Below, piece by piece: positions 11,900-21,819 of a stretch of DNA of 64,000 nucleotides. A model generated the notes under the pieces. It was given only the letters and a program-made list of their open reading frames with translations, was not told the origin of the DNA and ran no database searches. The position numbers and the translations under genes were made by a program. Where the stretch lies: the NCBI GenBank assembly GCA_948567375.1, contig OX419756.1, positions 59,250,552 through 59,314,551 on the forward strand. The letters are read 5' to 3'. Numbering within the stretch: position 1 is the first letter of the stretch; every line of letters begins with the position of its first letter. The stretch comes from Lunularia cruciata (Eukaryota; Streptophyta; Marchantiopsida; Lunulariales; Lunulariaceae).

Positions 11900-12760
11900 C
11901 ATCTTAGAGACCACAGGGTGTCCGTCATGCTCATGAGGAGCTAAGACATTTTGGAGTAAAGCGTACATATAGCTTACTCTAGAGTCATTATTGGTGGCGT
12001 GGTATGCAGACCAAGGTACAATAGTTTGTTGCCAGATGTGTGGTTTGTGACCGAGTTAGAGCATCATTCAATGCTCATACACCACAATTACACCTATTAC
12101 CTATCATGGGATTGGGTTACCATTGGAGTTTGGACTTTGCTAGACCTTTACCGTTGACTGTGAGACATCATTGGTATGTTTTGGTGATGGTGGAACACTT
12201 CTCCAAGCGGATTGAGTTGGTAGCACTTCCTGACAAGTCTAGTGAAGGGATAACTTACTTGTTCTTGGATTGAGTTCTTAGTCATTTTGGTGCACCAATT
12301 GAGGTTTTGACTGATTAGGATACAAAGTTCATGGGGGAGTTTAGGTCTTGTGTGATAAGGCTTTGATTGATCATCGTACTACATCTCAAGATCACCTTGA
12401 GGCAGATGGCTTAACAAAGAGAGTGGTTTAGACAATGAAGAGAGGATTGCAAAGAGGCCACTTGGGAGATTGAGATCTCCAATTACCTTAGTTGGCCATG
12501 GGTTTAGCCAGCAAGCCTACTTAGCATCCTTCTCTCCGTACTTTCTACTCTATAGACAAGATCCAGATTAACCTACAACCATTTTTTGGATGCTACTATA
12601 GTTTTGGACTTGGATGACCCTAATGTATGGATGAGCGCATGTTCTCAACATGCAGAGATCTTTCAAAGAGTGATGCCAATGGCCTTTGAGAACTTAGTGA
12701 TTGCTCAACATAGAGATACTTTACGCTATGCTACCATTTGAGGAGGAGGCTATAGACCCT
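11900..12760 (+). pseudogene. Gypsy integrase, copy 1 (decayed)
   Basis: The zinc-binding HHCC part is visible as HAHEELRHFGVKRTY..CVVCDRV (about 11930-12055), followed by LPIMGLGYHWSLDFARPLP with the first catalytic Asp (about 12100-12150), the YVLVMVEHFSKRIELVALPD strand and FGAPIEVLTD (second Asp). The third catalytic Glu region is frameshifted near 12340-12440. The C-terminal part runs into the TA repeat at 12787. Confidence 0.7.
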
Positions 12761-12779
12761 TGATCCGCCAATTTCATCC

Positions 12780-12786
<7 letters not shown>

Positions 12787-12854
<68 letters not shown>
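12787..12854. repeat. (TA)34 microsatellite inside integrase C-terminal region
   Basis: 68 bp of uninterrupted TA. In copy 2 the aligned place (about 19376-19385) reads ACTATGTATATCTACATT, so the microsatellite grew from a short TATATA seed in copy 1 after the two copies separated. Confidence 0.95.
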
Positions 12855-12855
<1 letters not shown>

Positions 12856-12908
12856 CACCAACGACACTTGATGTTTTGACAGGCTGCACTATCTTGAGAG
12901 TGCATGAG

Positions 12909-12950
12909 GCCCAGCCTTTGTCCACCATAGCCAAGAACTCAAAGGCTCAA
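12909..12950 (-). repeat. Inverted 40-bp fragment of repeat B at the junction of the two copies
   Basis: The reverse complement of this stretch reads GAGCC..GAGTTCTTGGCTATGG, matching repeat B at about 4453-4490. It sits exactly between the end of copy 1 and the start of copy 2, so the junction was made by a rearrangement that inverted a piece of the terminal repeat. Confidence 0.7.
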
Positions 12951-13023
12951 AATTAAATATTTCATCTATATCCAACATTAGATTTGGTCACACTAGGGAC
13001 CAATACTTTGACCTACACCCAGA

Positions 13024-13400
13024 ATTATGGAGTGGTAGGGTTGCTATGGTAGGTAGTAGGGGAGCTCCAGCACATGGAGGACGAGGTGGTAGAGGATTTT
13101 CACCTAGTAGAGGTGCGGTACCTACCCTTACTTCTGATGTGGCTATGGCTATTTGGATTGAGCAGTTGGAGCAGAGATTGGCTTCTATGGCCATTGCTCA
13201 AAGGAGGTCAAATTTGGGTGTTGAGGCTTCCACCTCATATGTTGGTGATAGAGATGCTTTGGACTTCATGTGCGGAGCAGAATAGGTGGATGCATCTGCA
13301 ACAGTGACTAGAAGTGCAATACATGCTCCAGAGCCTAGAGGAGCATCAATGGAGGTAGACCCATAGAGAAGATAGGTTGGGAGACAGGTCAGACTTCCCT
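13024..13400 (+). pseudogene. Gag C-terminal part, copy 2
   Basis: The open frame 13046-13285 reads the same Gly/Arg-rich plus coiled segment as copy 1 (GGRGGRGFSPSRG, IEQLEQRLASMAIAQRRS). The N-terminal capsid region is absent, so this copy is 5'-truncated. Confidence 0.65.
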
Positions 13401-13779
13401 AGTCTTTCATGCTATCTGAGGCATTGCAGATGACATCCATGGCTCCTAGACCTCCTAGTGTAGGTGTGGTAGGTGGTGATGGTGTGCATGATAGACTACC
13501 TGCTATTTAGCTACTTGCTACTACACAAACTAAGTCTAGCATGATATTGGGGGTGGCTCATTTGATTATGTGGTGCCCTTTGTTTTCAACCAGTGATATA
13601 TTTACATTGGGAGTTGATCCAACCCCAATGTTTTGTTTGGCTGCCATACTTTATGAGAATAGGGATGATGCGGTTCCCACTATTAGAGTAGAGGTGGTTG
13701 ATAGTGGAGCTAACTTGGTTGAGGAGCATGGGATCCGTTCAACGACCAATAGTTTATGGTAGGTAGCAAGGGCTAGACT

Positions 13780-14165
13780 AGAGAGTTGCTAACTAGACCG
13801 GCCTTTGAAAGAGCACTGTTCACACTTGGTGTTGTCCTATTGGATAACCAAATGGGGATTTTTTGTTTGGTGGGACCTTTAGGGAAGGTCTATACACCAT
13901 AGAGAGTCTTGTTAGACTCCGGTGTGCCCAGATCCCCTTATGTTGGGGAAGGCTATAGTAGTTGGTCTTGAGTTATAGAAGATCGATGTGGAGAGATGCC
14001 CATTTCAGATCTAGACATCTTTAGGTGGTGATTTGACATAGTACATCACACATAGGGATCTTGTTGTCTAGGTTCAGCCAAGTTATCTGATTGATAGCTC
14101 GATGGTGAGAGCTCAAGCTATTACAACAATAGTTGAGTCATATAATGTGCTAGTTGGGAGAGTAG
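13780..14165 (+). pseudogene. Aspartic protease, copy 2
   Basis: The D-S-G active-site codons are intact (13915-13923), but flanking codons are frameshifted relative to copy 1 (an extra C run near 13926-13933) and stops occur. The neighbouring reading LVGPLGKVYTP before it is the same as in copy 1. Confidence 0.55.
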
Positions 14166-14514
14166 TGTTATATACCATGGGTTTTAGCATTGACTATTAG
14201 GAGGAGACAACCTCCTATGGACCAGGTTGGCAGTCTGGTGAGGGATGGGTATGTTGCCTACCAGTACGTTTTAGTAATGACAATCTTGGCTCACTACAGT
14301 CTGGTACCATGGCAACATCAGTTTCAACTTTCAGTGGTGTAATTACTTGGCCTAGTGACTTGTTGGAGGAGAGCATCCATGTAAAGGATAATCCAATACC
14401 AAAGTAGATAACTCGGATATGGATTACGAGTGGGATTATTCTATCCACCTTGGATGTTCTATTGTGGAGTTTAGAGGAGGCATTACAGCAACATGCAGAT
14501 TAGTTGGTGCAATA

Positions 14515-15660
14515 GGCTTGGAGTGGAACCTTTGTACCATCAAGAGATGAGTGTGAGGATGAGCTTCTAGAGTCAGTTACTTTGACACCTCTGGATACCA
14601 CACTCATTGCTTGGCAGTATCTAGTATAAGGGATATGTCTATTGGAGTTGTTCCATGGGATTAGCACCGGACTAGCTACGGTATTACAAGCGGGTATATG
14701 AGTATAGAGGTACTTGTATGTAGAGAGAGATGAGACTACTAGGTAAGTCTCTCTACATCATGTGGTACACTTGGCCTACCAATATCCTAAGTTATTACCG
14801 ATGTCAACAGTTATAGGTTACTAGAAGGCCCTACTAACAGACATTTCCTTATTGGGAGTGCATGATCTAGAGAAATATGGGCCTATTCACTTGGTGATTT
14901 TTGGATGGCCATGTCAAGGACATAAAAGTGATAGGCGAGGTTTGGCTATTCAAGATCCTTGTTTTGGTATGTTTTGGGAGATGTTACAAATACTATAACA
15001 TCTCCAGGTCCATCAATCCATTTCTCCAGCTTACCTTTTGGAGAACATTCCTTTGATGGGTGATTCTTGCACTAGAGTGGTGGTGATTACACTTCAGGTT
15101 CATTCTTGGATGGGCCTGTTATATTGTTAGATCCAACCAGAGTGGGATCACAAGCTCATTGTCTCTATCTTTGGTGGACAAACTTCTTACCCATAGAGAT
15201 TTTACAACGTGCTTATGATGGGATTTAATGACTTGACCATATCCTTGTTGATGACATCTTGGATGTTGGGCGTTAGTCTTAGATGGTGGTAGTGGTTGAT
15301 AGGTCACCTATGGTAGTGGTGAACCTATTTGGACAGCCTAGAGCCACATTTCCCACACTCATGAGTTTCCCAAGCTCTCATGCTTTTGGAGAGGGAGAAC
15401 CTGGACTTGTTTAGGACTCACAGTTACAATAGGTAGTGGAGCCCAATGCCAATGAGAGAGAGCAGGCAATGGGTTTTTGCACAAGTATTATTGCTATTCC
15501 AGTAGTGTCGAAGGCATCCATGCTTCAGGTGTTAGGTCAAGCTATGGACCTAAATTGTTTGACATGGATTGTGAGCCTTGGCTTGGCAGACCAATGTAGG
15601 ATGCATTTGATAGGCATCACCACTCAAACACTTGTGAGCCTTGTGCCCATCAAGATGATT
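14515..15660 (+). pseudogene. C5-cytosine DNA methyltransferase domain (DNMT3-like), copy 2
   Basis: Independent second copy of the domain at 8680-9790. Motif I ICLLELFHGISTGLATVL (about 14632-14690), YLYVERDETTR (about 14712), motif IV VIFGWPCQGH with the Cys codon at 14912-14914, then RRGLAIQDPCFGMFWEML, motif VI YLLENIPLMGDS (about 15033-15068), motif VIII LLDPTRVGSQAH, and an open C-terminal stretch 15436-15747 with NEREQAMGF and motif X QVLGQAMDLNCLTWI. It carries different stops from copy 1, so the two domains decayed separately. Pro-Cys-Gln and the motif I glycines survive in both. Confidence 0.85.
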
Positions 15661-15729
15661 CATGCATATGTTTGGGGTGATGGACCGAGTGGATATGGTA
15701 TTCTTTGGACACAATCAATAGCTACTAGG

Positions 15730-16314
15730 TGTAATACCAAGGGTTAGCCATATGATCTAGATGTGAAATTTGGGTTGGTAACATCTAGAATGATGTTATA
15801 CATGATGGTCAAAATAGATCAGATAGAAGTATCACCAAAAGAGTACTTCTACTAATAGAGTAGGAACCGAAATATGCCTGAAATCTTTGAAGGCAATTTC
15901 GGAGGCCTAAACGGATGAATTAGGCCTCGAAAATGTGCAGTTTCCCCCCCTCCCAACAAGGAAAGGCTGGCCTTCCCTCCTTCCTGTTTTGTCTCGTTGA
16001 GAGCTTTCCAACGGTACCTTACTCATGTGATTCTGAGATTCCTACAGGAAGATTCCCTAAAAGATTCCCTCTGGTCAAAGCTCGTTTGACCAACCAGATA
16101 GGACCTAGACCAGACAGGTCACCCATCCAAGTCAGTAATCCAAGGGTGGAGCTTGCTGACATGTCACCTATCTGTGTCCCTAATCCTATGGTGGAGCTTC
16201 CTTGGAGGAGATCCTCTTTGTCTATATAATAAAGAGAAGGTGCTCCCTTGGGGCATCGAATGTTTGAGTGTGCAATCTGTGTTTTCTCTCTTCTCTTGTC
16301 CTCGGAGTATTACA
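15730..16314 (+). mobile_element. Solo LTR, family A, with 5-bp target-site duplication
   Basis: 585 bp beginning TGTAATAC and ending GTATTACA, an 8-bp terminal inverted repeat. It is flanked by CTAGG on both sides (15725-15729 and 16315-16319). Copy 1 has the uninterrupted site GCTACTAGGGAGAG (about 9896-9911). A TATA-like stretch CTATATAATAAAGAGAAGG lies at about 16221-16239. No internal region remains, so it is a recombination-derived solo LTR inserted after the two pol copies arose. Confidence 0.93.
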
Positions 16315-16559
16315 CTAGGGGGAGTGGTCTACTTGGAGTCCATCCAAGTGAGCACGGGCTACTTGGATTACACTCTTGGTCCACTTGGGATGCAGCTAGA
16401 AGACATGTGGAGCTTGTGGCCAGAGTGGAGGGAGTTTTTTACACCAAGGTTGGGACCTCTTGTGGTCGGAGGCATGACACTATTGCTCCCAAGGGCCCAA
16501 TATAGCAGCTAGTTAATATGTCATCCACTCTTACGACAATTACAGAGGATACTTGGGAG

Positions 16560-17345
16560 CTTACTAGAGAAGAAAGATGGAGGTTCTTGAGGTGCTACAC
16601 GAGTTGTTTGCCTTTAGTATGAAAGATTTGGATGCTCTAAAAGGACCTGGTATACGGATTGAGTTGACTAGCGATACACTAGTTTTTGATGTCCTTATCA
16701 TTATAGTGACATAGAGTAGGACATTGATTCAGAGTCGTAATGAAGACCTTTTTGAGGCTAGTTTGGTGAAGATTTCACATGGAGAGTATGCATCAGTGAC
16801 AGTGATGCTAGCCAAGAAGGATATGCATGGCAACTACATAGATAGGCAGATGTGTGGAGATTACCATCTTATCAACCAACAGACTAGGGCTGATCGGTAT
16901 GCCATGCCTACACCGGAGGAGATTTTTGATGCAATTGGGCATGCAAAGGTCTTCAATACTTTAGATCTTTAAGTAGGATATCATCAATTGCTGATTAGAG
17001 AGGAGGCCAAGTCCAAGACAACATTTTGGGCTATTGATCCTCACGGCAAGGATGTGTTATATCAGTGGAGGTTCTTACCATTTGGGTTAAAGAATGCTCT
17101 TGCCAAGTTCCAAATAGGATGGATAGGATAGGATAGGATCCTAACTAGATTAGATTTTTTTTGGTGCTATATTGATGACATTTTGGTCTATATTACTACT
17201 ATGGAGGAGCATGAGAGCCAATTGGTGGAGGTGTTTGAGAGGTTGAGATCTCATGGACTCAAATTACATTCTAGGAAGTGTAGGTTTTTCCATGAGTAGG
17301 TTGAGTATTTGGGTCACACTATCTACCCTAGAGGACTTGGTGTTC
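16560..17345 (+). pseudogene. Gypsy reverse transcriptase, copy 2 (decayed)
   Basis: Open frame 16724-16972 covers ISHGEYASVTVMLAKKD, CGDYHLINQQ and AMPTPEEIFDAIGHAKVFNTLDL, then continues past a TAA to WRFLPFGLKNA and CYIDDILVY (YIDD at 17168-17179). A slippage-like GGATAGGATAGGATAGG run at about 17120-17143 disrupts the frame just before the catalytic box. Confidence 0.8.
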
Positions 17346-17559
17346 AATAGACCAAGGGAGAGGCTATTGCATATATTCCTTGGCCTACGAATGTGAGTAG
17401 AGTGCAAGCATTCCTTGGGTTGGCAAACTTTTATTGCCGCTATGTTAGAGGATTTAGTGCCATTGCCAAGGCCTTGATGAAGCTGACCAAGCTTACACAA
17501 GAGTGGTGTTGGTGGATGAGCAAGAGAAAGCTTTTATAGAGCTCAAGGAGAGGTTGACA

Positions 17560-17990
17560 TCTACTCCTATTTTGAGGAGACTAATAAGAGGATGACCATT
17601 TCAGGTTCATATTGATTGGAGTATGTTGGGGGTTGGGGCAATGCTCACCCAACATGATGATGAGGGGAAGGAGTTTATGGTGGCCTATGCTAGTTGCTCC
17701 AACAATTCAGCAGAGGCAAAGTATAGTTTATATGAGAGAGAGTGCTTGGTAGCAGTTTGGGCAGTAGCACATTTTTTATGTTACCTATTTGGTAACCCCT
17801 TCACTCTCATCATTGATCATCAATTGTTGAAGTGGTTAATGGAGTCCTACAAGCTTTCAGGGAAGCTTGCATGATGGGCTTTGATTTTATAGGAGTATGA
17901 TTTCACGGTTGTTCATAGACCTAGAATGGTGAACCGTGATGCAGATGGGTTGAGTAGAAACCCATGTCCCAACCAACAAGACCAAATTGG
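17560..17990 (+). pseudogene. Gypsy RNase H, copy 2
   Basis: Open frame 17623-17874 reads MLGVGAMLTQHDDEGKEF..VAYASCSNNSAEAKYSLYE..LVAVWAV..CYLFGNPFTLIIDHQLLKWLM. It is better preserved than copy 1 but is bounded by stops. The catalytic Asp before MLGVG and the Glu of RECLV are still encoded. Confidence 0.75.
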
Positions 17991-18034
17991 AGCATGTTGG
18001 CATGGTGAGACAGATGAGGAGATGGTGCTAGGTT

Positions 18035-18214
18035 GGCATGCATCTGCCTTTTGAGGCTTTGGTGGTATCTTTCTTAGCGCATATAGGAGGAGTTATTGAG
18101 ATCACAGATCCAAAGAGTGAAGATGGCATGCATCTGCCTTTTGAAGCTTTGGTGGTATCTCTCTCAGCGCATACAAGAGGAGTTATTGAGATCACAAATC
18201 CAGAGAGTGAAGAT
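18035..18214 (+). repeat. 90-bp tandem duplication in pol, copy 2 only
   Basis: Two adjacent units, 18035-18124 and 18125-18214, differ at only a handful of positions. The unit is 30 codons and preserves frame (MHLPFEALVVS..GVIEIT.PESED). Copy 1 has one unit. Confidence 0.9.
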
Positions 18215-18399
18215 ATTTGTATAGTTCAACGAGATATTCATGGACATCTTAGTGATGGACTATCTTTGCATTGGTGATATGTGTGGCACAATTAGTGCCA
18301 AGGAGAGAGATCCTGTTCTTTAGCAAGCCAAACAATTTAGATTGGAGTGCAACCACCTTTTGCGTGTATAAGAGGATGGTAGAGAGTGAGTAGTACCAC

Positions 18400-19170
18400 A
18401 ATTGGTCCGTCATGCTCATGAGGAGCTAAGACATTTTGGAGTAAAGCGTACATATAGCTTACTCTAGAGTTATTATTGGTGGCATGGTATGCATACCAAG
18501 GTACAACATTTTGTTTCCAAACTTGTGGTTTGTGACCAAATTAAAGCATCATTTAATGCTCCTACACCACAATTACACCTGTTACCTATCATGGGTTGGG
18601 TTACCATTGGAGTTTGGACTTTTTTGGACCTTTACCATTGATTGTGAGACATCATCAGTATGTTTTGGTGACGGTGGAGCACTTCTCCAAGTGGATTGAG
18701 TTGGTGGCACTTCCTGACAAGTCTAGTGAAGGGACATCTTACTCATTCTTGGATTAAGTTCTTAGTCATTTTGGTGCACCAACTGAGGTTTTTATTGATG
18801 AAGGTACAAAGTTCTTGGGGGAGTTTCAAGTCTTGTGTGATAAGGCTTTGATTGATCATTGTACTACATCTTGAGATCATCGTGAGATAAATGGCTTAGC
18901 AGAGAGAGTGGTTTAGACGGTGAAGAGAGGATTGCAAAAGTATGGTTTGCAAAGATGTCACTTGGGAGATTGGGATCTCCAATTACCTTGGTTGGTCATG
19001 GGCTATTGGTTCAACTGGCAAGCCTCCTTAGCATCCTTCTTTCCTTACTTCCTACTCTATGGACGAGATCCAGATTTACCTATAGCCATTCGTCGAGATG
19101 CTACTATAGTTTTGGACTTGGATGACCCAAATGTATAGATGAGCACATGTTCTCAACAAGCAGAGAGGTT
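18400..19170 (+). pseudogene. Gypsy integrase, copy 2 (decayed)
   Basis: Zinc-binding part RHAHEELRHFGVKRTY (about 18408-18455), then GLPLEFGLFWTF in a shifted frame, LPDKSSEGTSYSFLD, FGAPTEVFID (second Asp) and QASLASFFPYFLLYGRDPDLP (open 18920-19138). Stops and frameshifts throughout. Confidence 0.7.
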
Positions 19171-19258
19171 TTTTAATTTTTGCTTGCTTAGTTATTGCTA
19201 CTTAAAGGTCATGCCGGTTAATGCTTTCATTACCTTATCTGCTTGAATAACAAATACT
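19168..19258. other. About 91-bp insertion private to copy 2
   Basis: Copy 1 reads GCAGAGATCTTTCAAAGAG (about 12653-12671). In copy 2 the same place holds an extra T-rich stretch from GGTTTTTTAATTTTTGC to AATAACAAATAC. No target-site duplication or terminal repeat is obvious. Nature unknown. Confidence 0.6.
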
Positions 19259-19399
19259 TTCAAAGAGTGATGCCAATGGCCTTTGAGAACTTGGTGATTG
19301 CTTAGCATAGAGATACTTTACATTATGCTACCATTTGAGGAGGAGGTTATAGACCCTCAATCCGTCATTCAGAAACTATGTATATCTACATTAGACAAC

Positions 19400-19735
19400 A
19401 CCAACAACACTTGATGTTTTGATAGGCCGCACTATCTTGAGAGTGCAAGAGGTTTTGCCATCTGGAGTCCTTGTGTTAGAAGGACGTGATGGTGTTTTTT
19501 GGAAGTATCATATGTGCAATTGTGCACCATGCCACATCCTAAACACTGATGGTACTATGGACCCAAGCTTGGCACTTGTAAGTGCAAGCTTGAGGTGTAT
19601 GTTATGTGGCTCTTTTGGTGGAGCTACTACTATGTTAGTGTGTGATAGTTGTTCAAGAGGATGGCATATGGCATGTATGATTCCTCCCTTCACAATGATT
19701 CCTTAAGGACAATGGCTATGTCCTAGATGTACTTG
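19400..19735 (+). pseudogene. Integrase C-terminal segment plus PHD finger, copy 2
   Basis: After an ILRVQEVLPSGVLVLEGRDG segment typical of the integrase C-terminal region, the frame gives a C4HC3 zinc finger at about 19596-19730: CMLC, CDSC, then GWHMAC and, after a TAA at 19704-19706, WLCPRC. All eight zinc ligands and the Trp before the last pair are present, which is the PHD-finger pattern. PHD fingers bind histone H3 tails, so it could target integration or the methyltransferase to chromatin; that role is inference. The TAA replaces what was probably CAA or CGA. Confidence 0.8.
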
Positions 19736-19904
19736 ACCTACAACTAGTTCATTCTTTATATGGTATAGATTGCAGACATGCGACTAACAATGGGACTCCA
19801 TAGCACTCGGCCTCCTGATCTTTGCCCATCATAGGGTATACCATATACTTGGAGTAGATGGCTATCTGGAGTTAGAGGGACCTAACCACCAGCTAGGGAG
19901 GTGA

Positions 19905-20556
19905 TTGTGGCACTTTAGAGTCTATGTATGACTTATCTATGAGTTGTGCTTCTATAGTGTATGATGTTGACAACAATGTAAGTTGTGTAGCAATGTATAT
20001 ATGCATGACAGTTGTATATATCATTTGTAGTGTCACATCTAGATTGCTTAGACACTAGAGTTGCAATGATAGGAGTTAGAGATATTTTAGCTATTTCCCA
20101 TAGACTACTTTCTGACGGTTAGATTTTGTGTTTGGGGTATTGACTTCATGATGGGGCCTACCGTCACTTGCACCATCCGTACCATTGGGTGTGCCATCAA
20201 AGGGACCGTTGGGATGAGACCTAGGTCAAAATCAGGAGTATACCTTGGAAGTGCAGCTCCAGAGAGCTCACTTCTTTGATATTGAGTCTCCAAGTTCTTG
20301 GCTAGAATGGACAAAAAGCCGGTGAGCATTACCTAGATTCTCTTAGCTAGAGTGGGTATGGCTTGATATATAATTAGTGCGCTATTGTTGGCAAGTTGTT
20401 GAGAATCAAATCAAGTATTGATATGAGTTCAATTTATTTGAGTTGTAAATGATATGATTATTGTGGCACTTTAGAGTCTATATGTGAGTTGTGCTTCTAT
20501 AGTGTATGATGTTGACAATGATGTATATTGTGTTGCAATGTATGTACGCATGACAC
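19905..20556 (+). repeat. Repeat B copy 2 within a partial tandem duplication (A-B-A')
   Basis: B (about 20011-20458) matches 4190-4631. The 100 bp before it (19905-20006, GATTGTGGCACTTTAGAGTC..) recur directly after it (20459-20556). This is a tandem duplication of an A+B unit of about 550 bp with the second B missing. Confidence 0.7.
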
Positions 20557-20823
20557 GTTCTCACTTGCCTCAATGCCACAACTCATAAATACTCTTCTTT
20601 GATTTGGATTTGGTTTGGGAAGCATCAACTAGATCTTGTTATGGAGGACGTAATGAATAAAGTCATCAAAAAATGATTCTTCTTAATCATGATTGGATTT
20701 ATAACTCATTTAACATAGTCATAGAATCTGATCACGAACATGAAAACTATGTGCCCTCGTGTGGTCAATCATTAGCTCTCAACGGAGAAGGTCATCAATT
20801 AGTTTAAAATCCATTGACCATAA

Positions 20824-21555
20824 TTGCTCGCTCATATTAAGGTAAAGCAACTAACTTCCGCTCCACCTCACCTTTGGTGGGTTGCTCTTCTTTCTATGCA
20901 TCATTTCACTACTCAAGCAATTGCCACTTTCCATTCTATCAAGGGATTAACTACACTTGTGCTTCAGCAACAAAATGCCTTAGATAACCTCATCGCATCC
21001 TTCATTGATGATGTTGGAGTGATTGGGCCACTCATTGCAATATAGATTGCAAACATCAACCCATCAACTCACATCATCAGTGGTTGTTATGCAATTTCTC
21101 TATCTAGTGTCCAAGAATTTCTCATTGGTCTGGCTTCTTGGTTTGACACCTTACTTAACAAAGTCAATGAAGGCAACCAGAATGACCTTCAACATGACAT
21201 TACCCTTGTTTACATCACCGCTTGCAATCATATTTATGAAATTTCTGCCTATCAGGGTTGTAACAACAATGTGATGGCCGATCTCGGTTCTATTCTCCCA
21301 CTGCTACGGCATGAGCTTGTCGAGCTATCCGTAGCCAACTTCATCCAAAAGATTTGGCAACATGTTTTCCGATTGGAGCATCATTACTCATTAGCTCGGA
21401 TTGATCTCATCGCCAAGGAGCATAAAGCTTGGATCTATGCTTACAAATGTGAGCCAATGTTGAAGGACGGCATTTATTTGCTTTCCAGCAACTCAAGTTT
21501 CAAGGATGGTTGGTCTTTACTTGGTGCTATTCTTAAATCTGATGGAGGATTGTGA
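20824..21555 (+). pseudogene. Unrecognised reading frame, one stop, about 243 codons
   Basis: A single frame stays open over 732 bp except for one TAG at 21043-21045. The product includes HHFTTQAIATFHSIKGL, QEFLIGLASWFDTLLNKV and LLRHELVELSVANFIQK. I recognise no domain. C-richer codon use than the flanking decayed pol suggests a younger or different origin. It lies inside the composite element, downstream of pol. It could be an extra element-encoded protein or a captured host fragment. Confidence 0.4.
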
Positions 21556-21819
21556 TATCGTTGCAATGCTTTTTCCTAGAACAAGTACTATAGAGTCTGA
21601 CTTTTTGATCCTAGATTGGAAGAAGGATTTGTTCCACAAGTATTTATCAGATTTTGGATTAGAAGGAGCATGCAAGCAAAACCATTCTTGTTAATAGAGC
21701 AATTCCAACATTGATGAATGCTAACCAATCATTTTCTACTTAATACAACCTTCATTTGGCCCTCGCCTAAACTAACCATTCTTGATATACCTATATCAAG
21801 TTAATTTAGGTAATCTAGG

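Larger units (their letters stand above)
12975..19740 (+). mobile_element. Second internal copy of the methyltransferase retrotransposon
   Basis: Aligns collinearly with 7136 to about 12908 (roughly 85-90 percent by eye), then extends about 300 bp further to include the PHD finger. It starts inside gag at the second zinc knuckle. It contains an intact protease DSG codon triplet, a second methyltransferase domain, RT with YIDD (17168-17179), RNase H and integrase. A solo LTR (15730-16314), a 90-bp tandem duplication (18035-18214) and a short insertion (about 19168-19258) are private to this copy. Confidence 0.8.

Noticed and set aside
12787-12854. TA repeat as a regulatory or CRISPR-like array
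   Set aside because: It is a simple dinucleotide microsatellite grown inside dead integrase sequence; no spacers.
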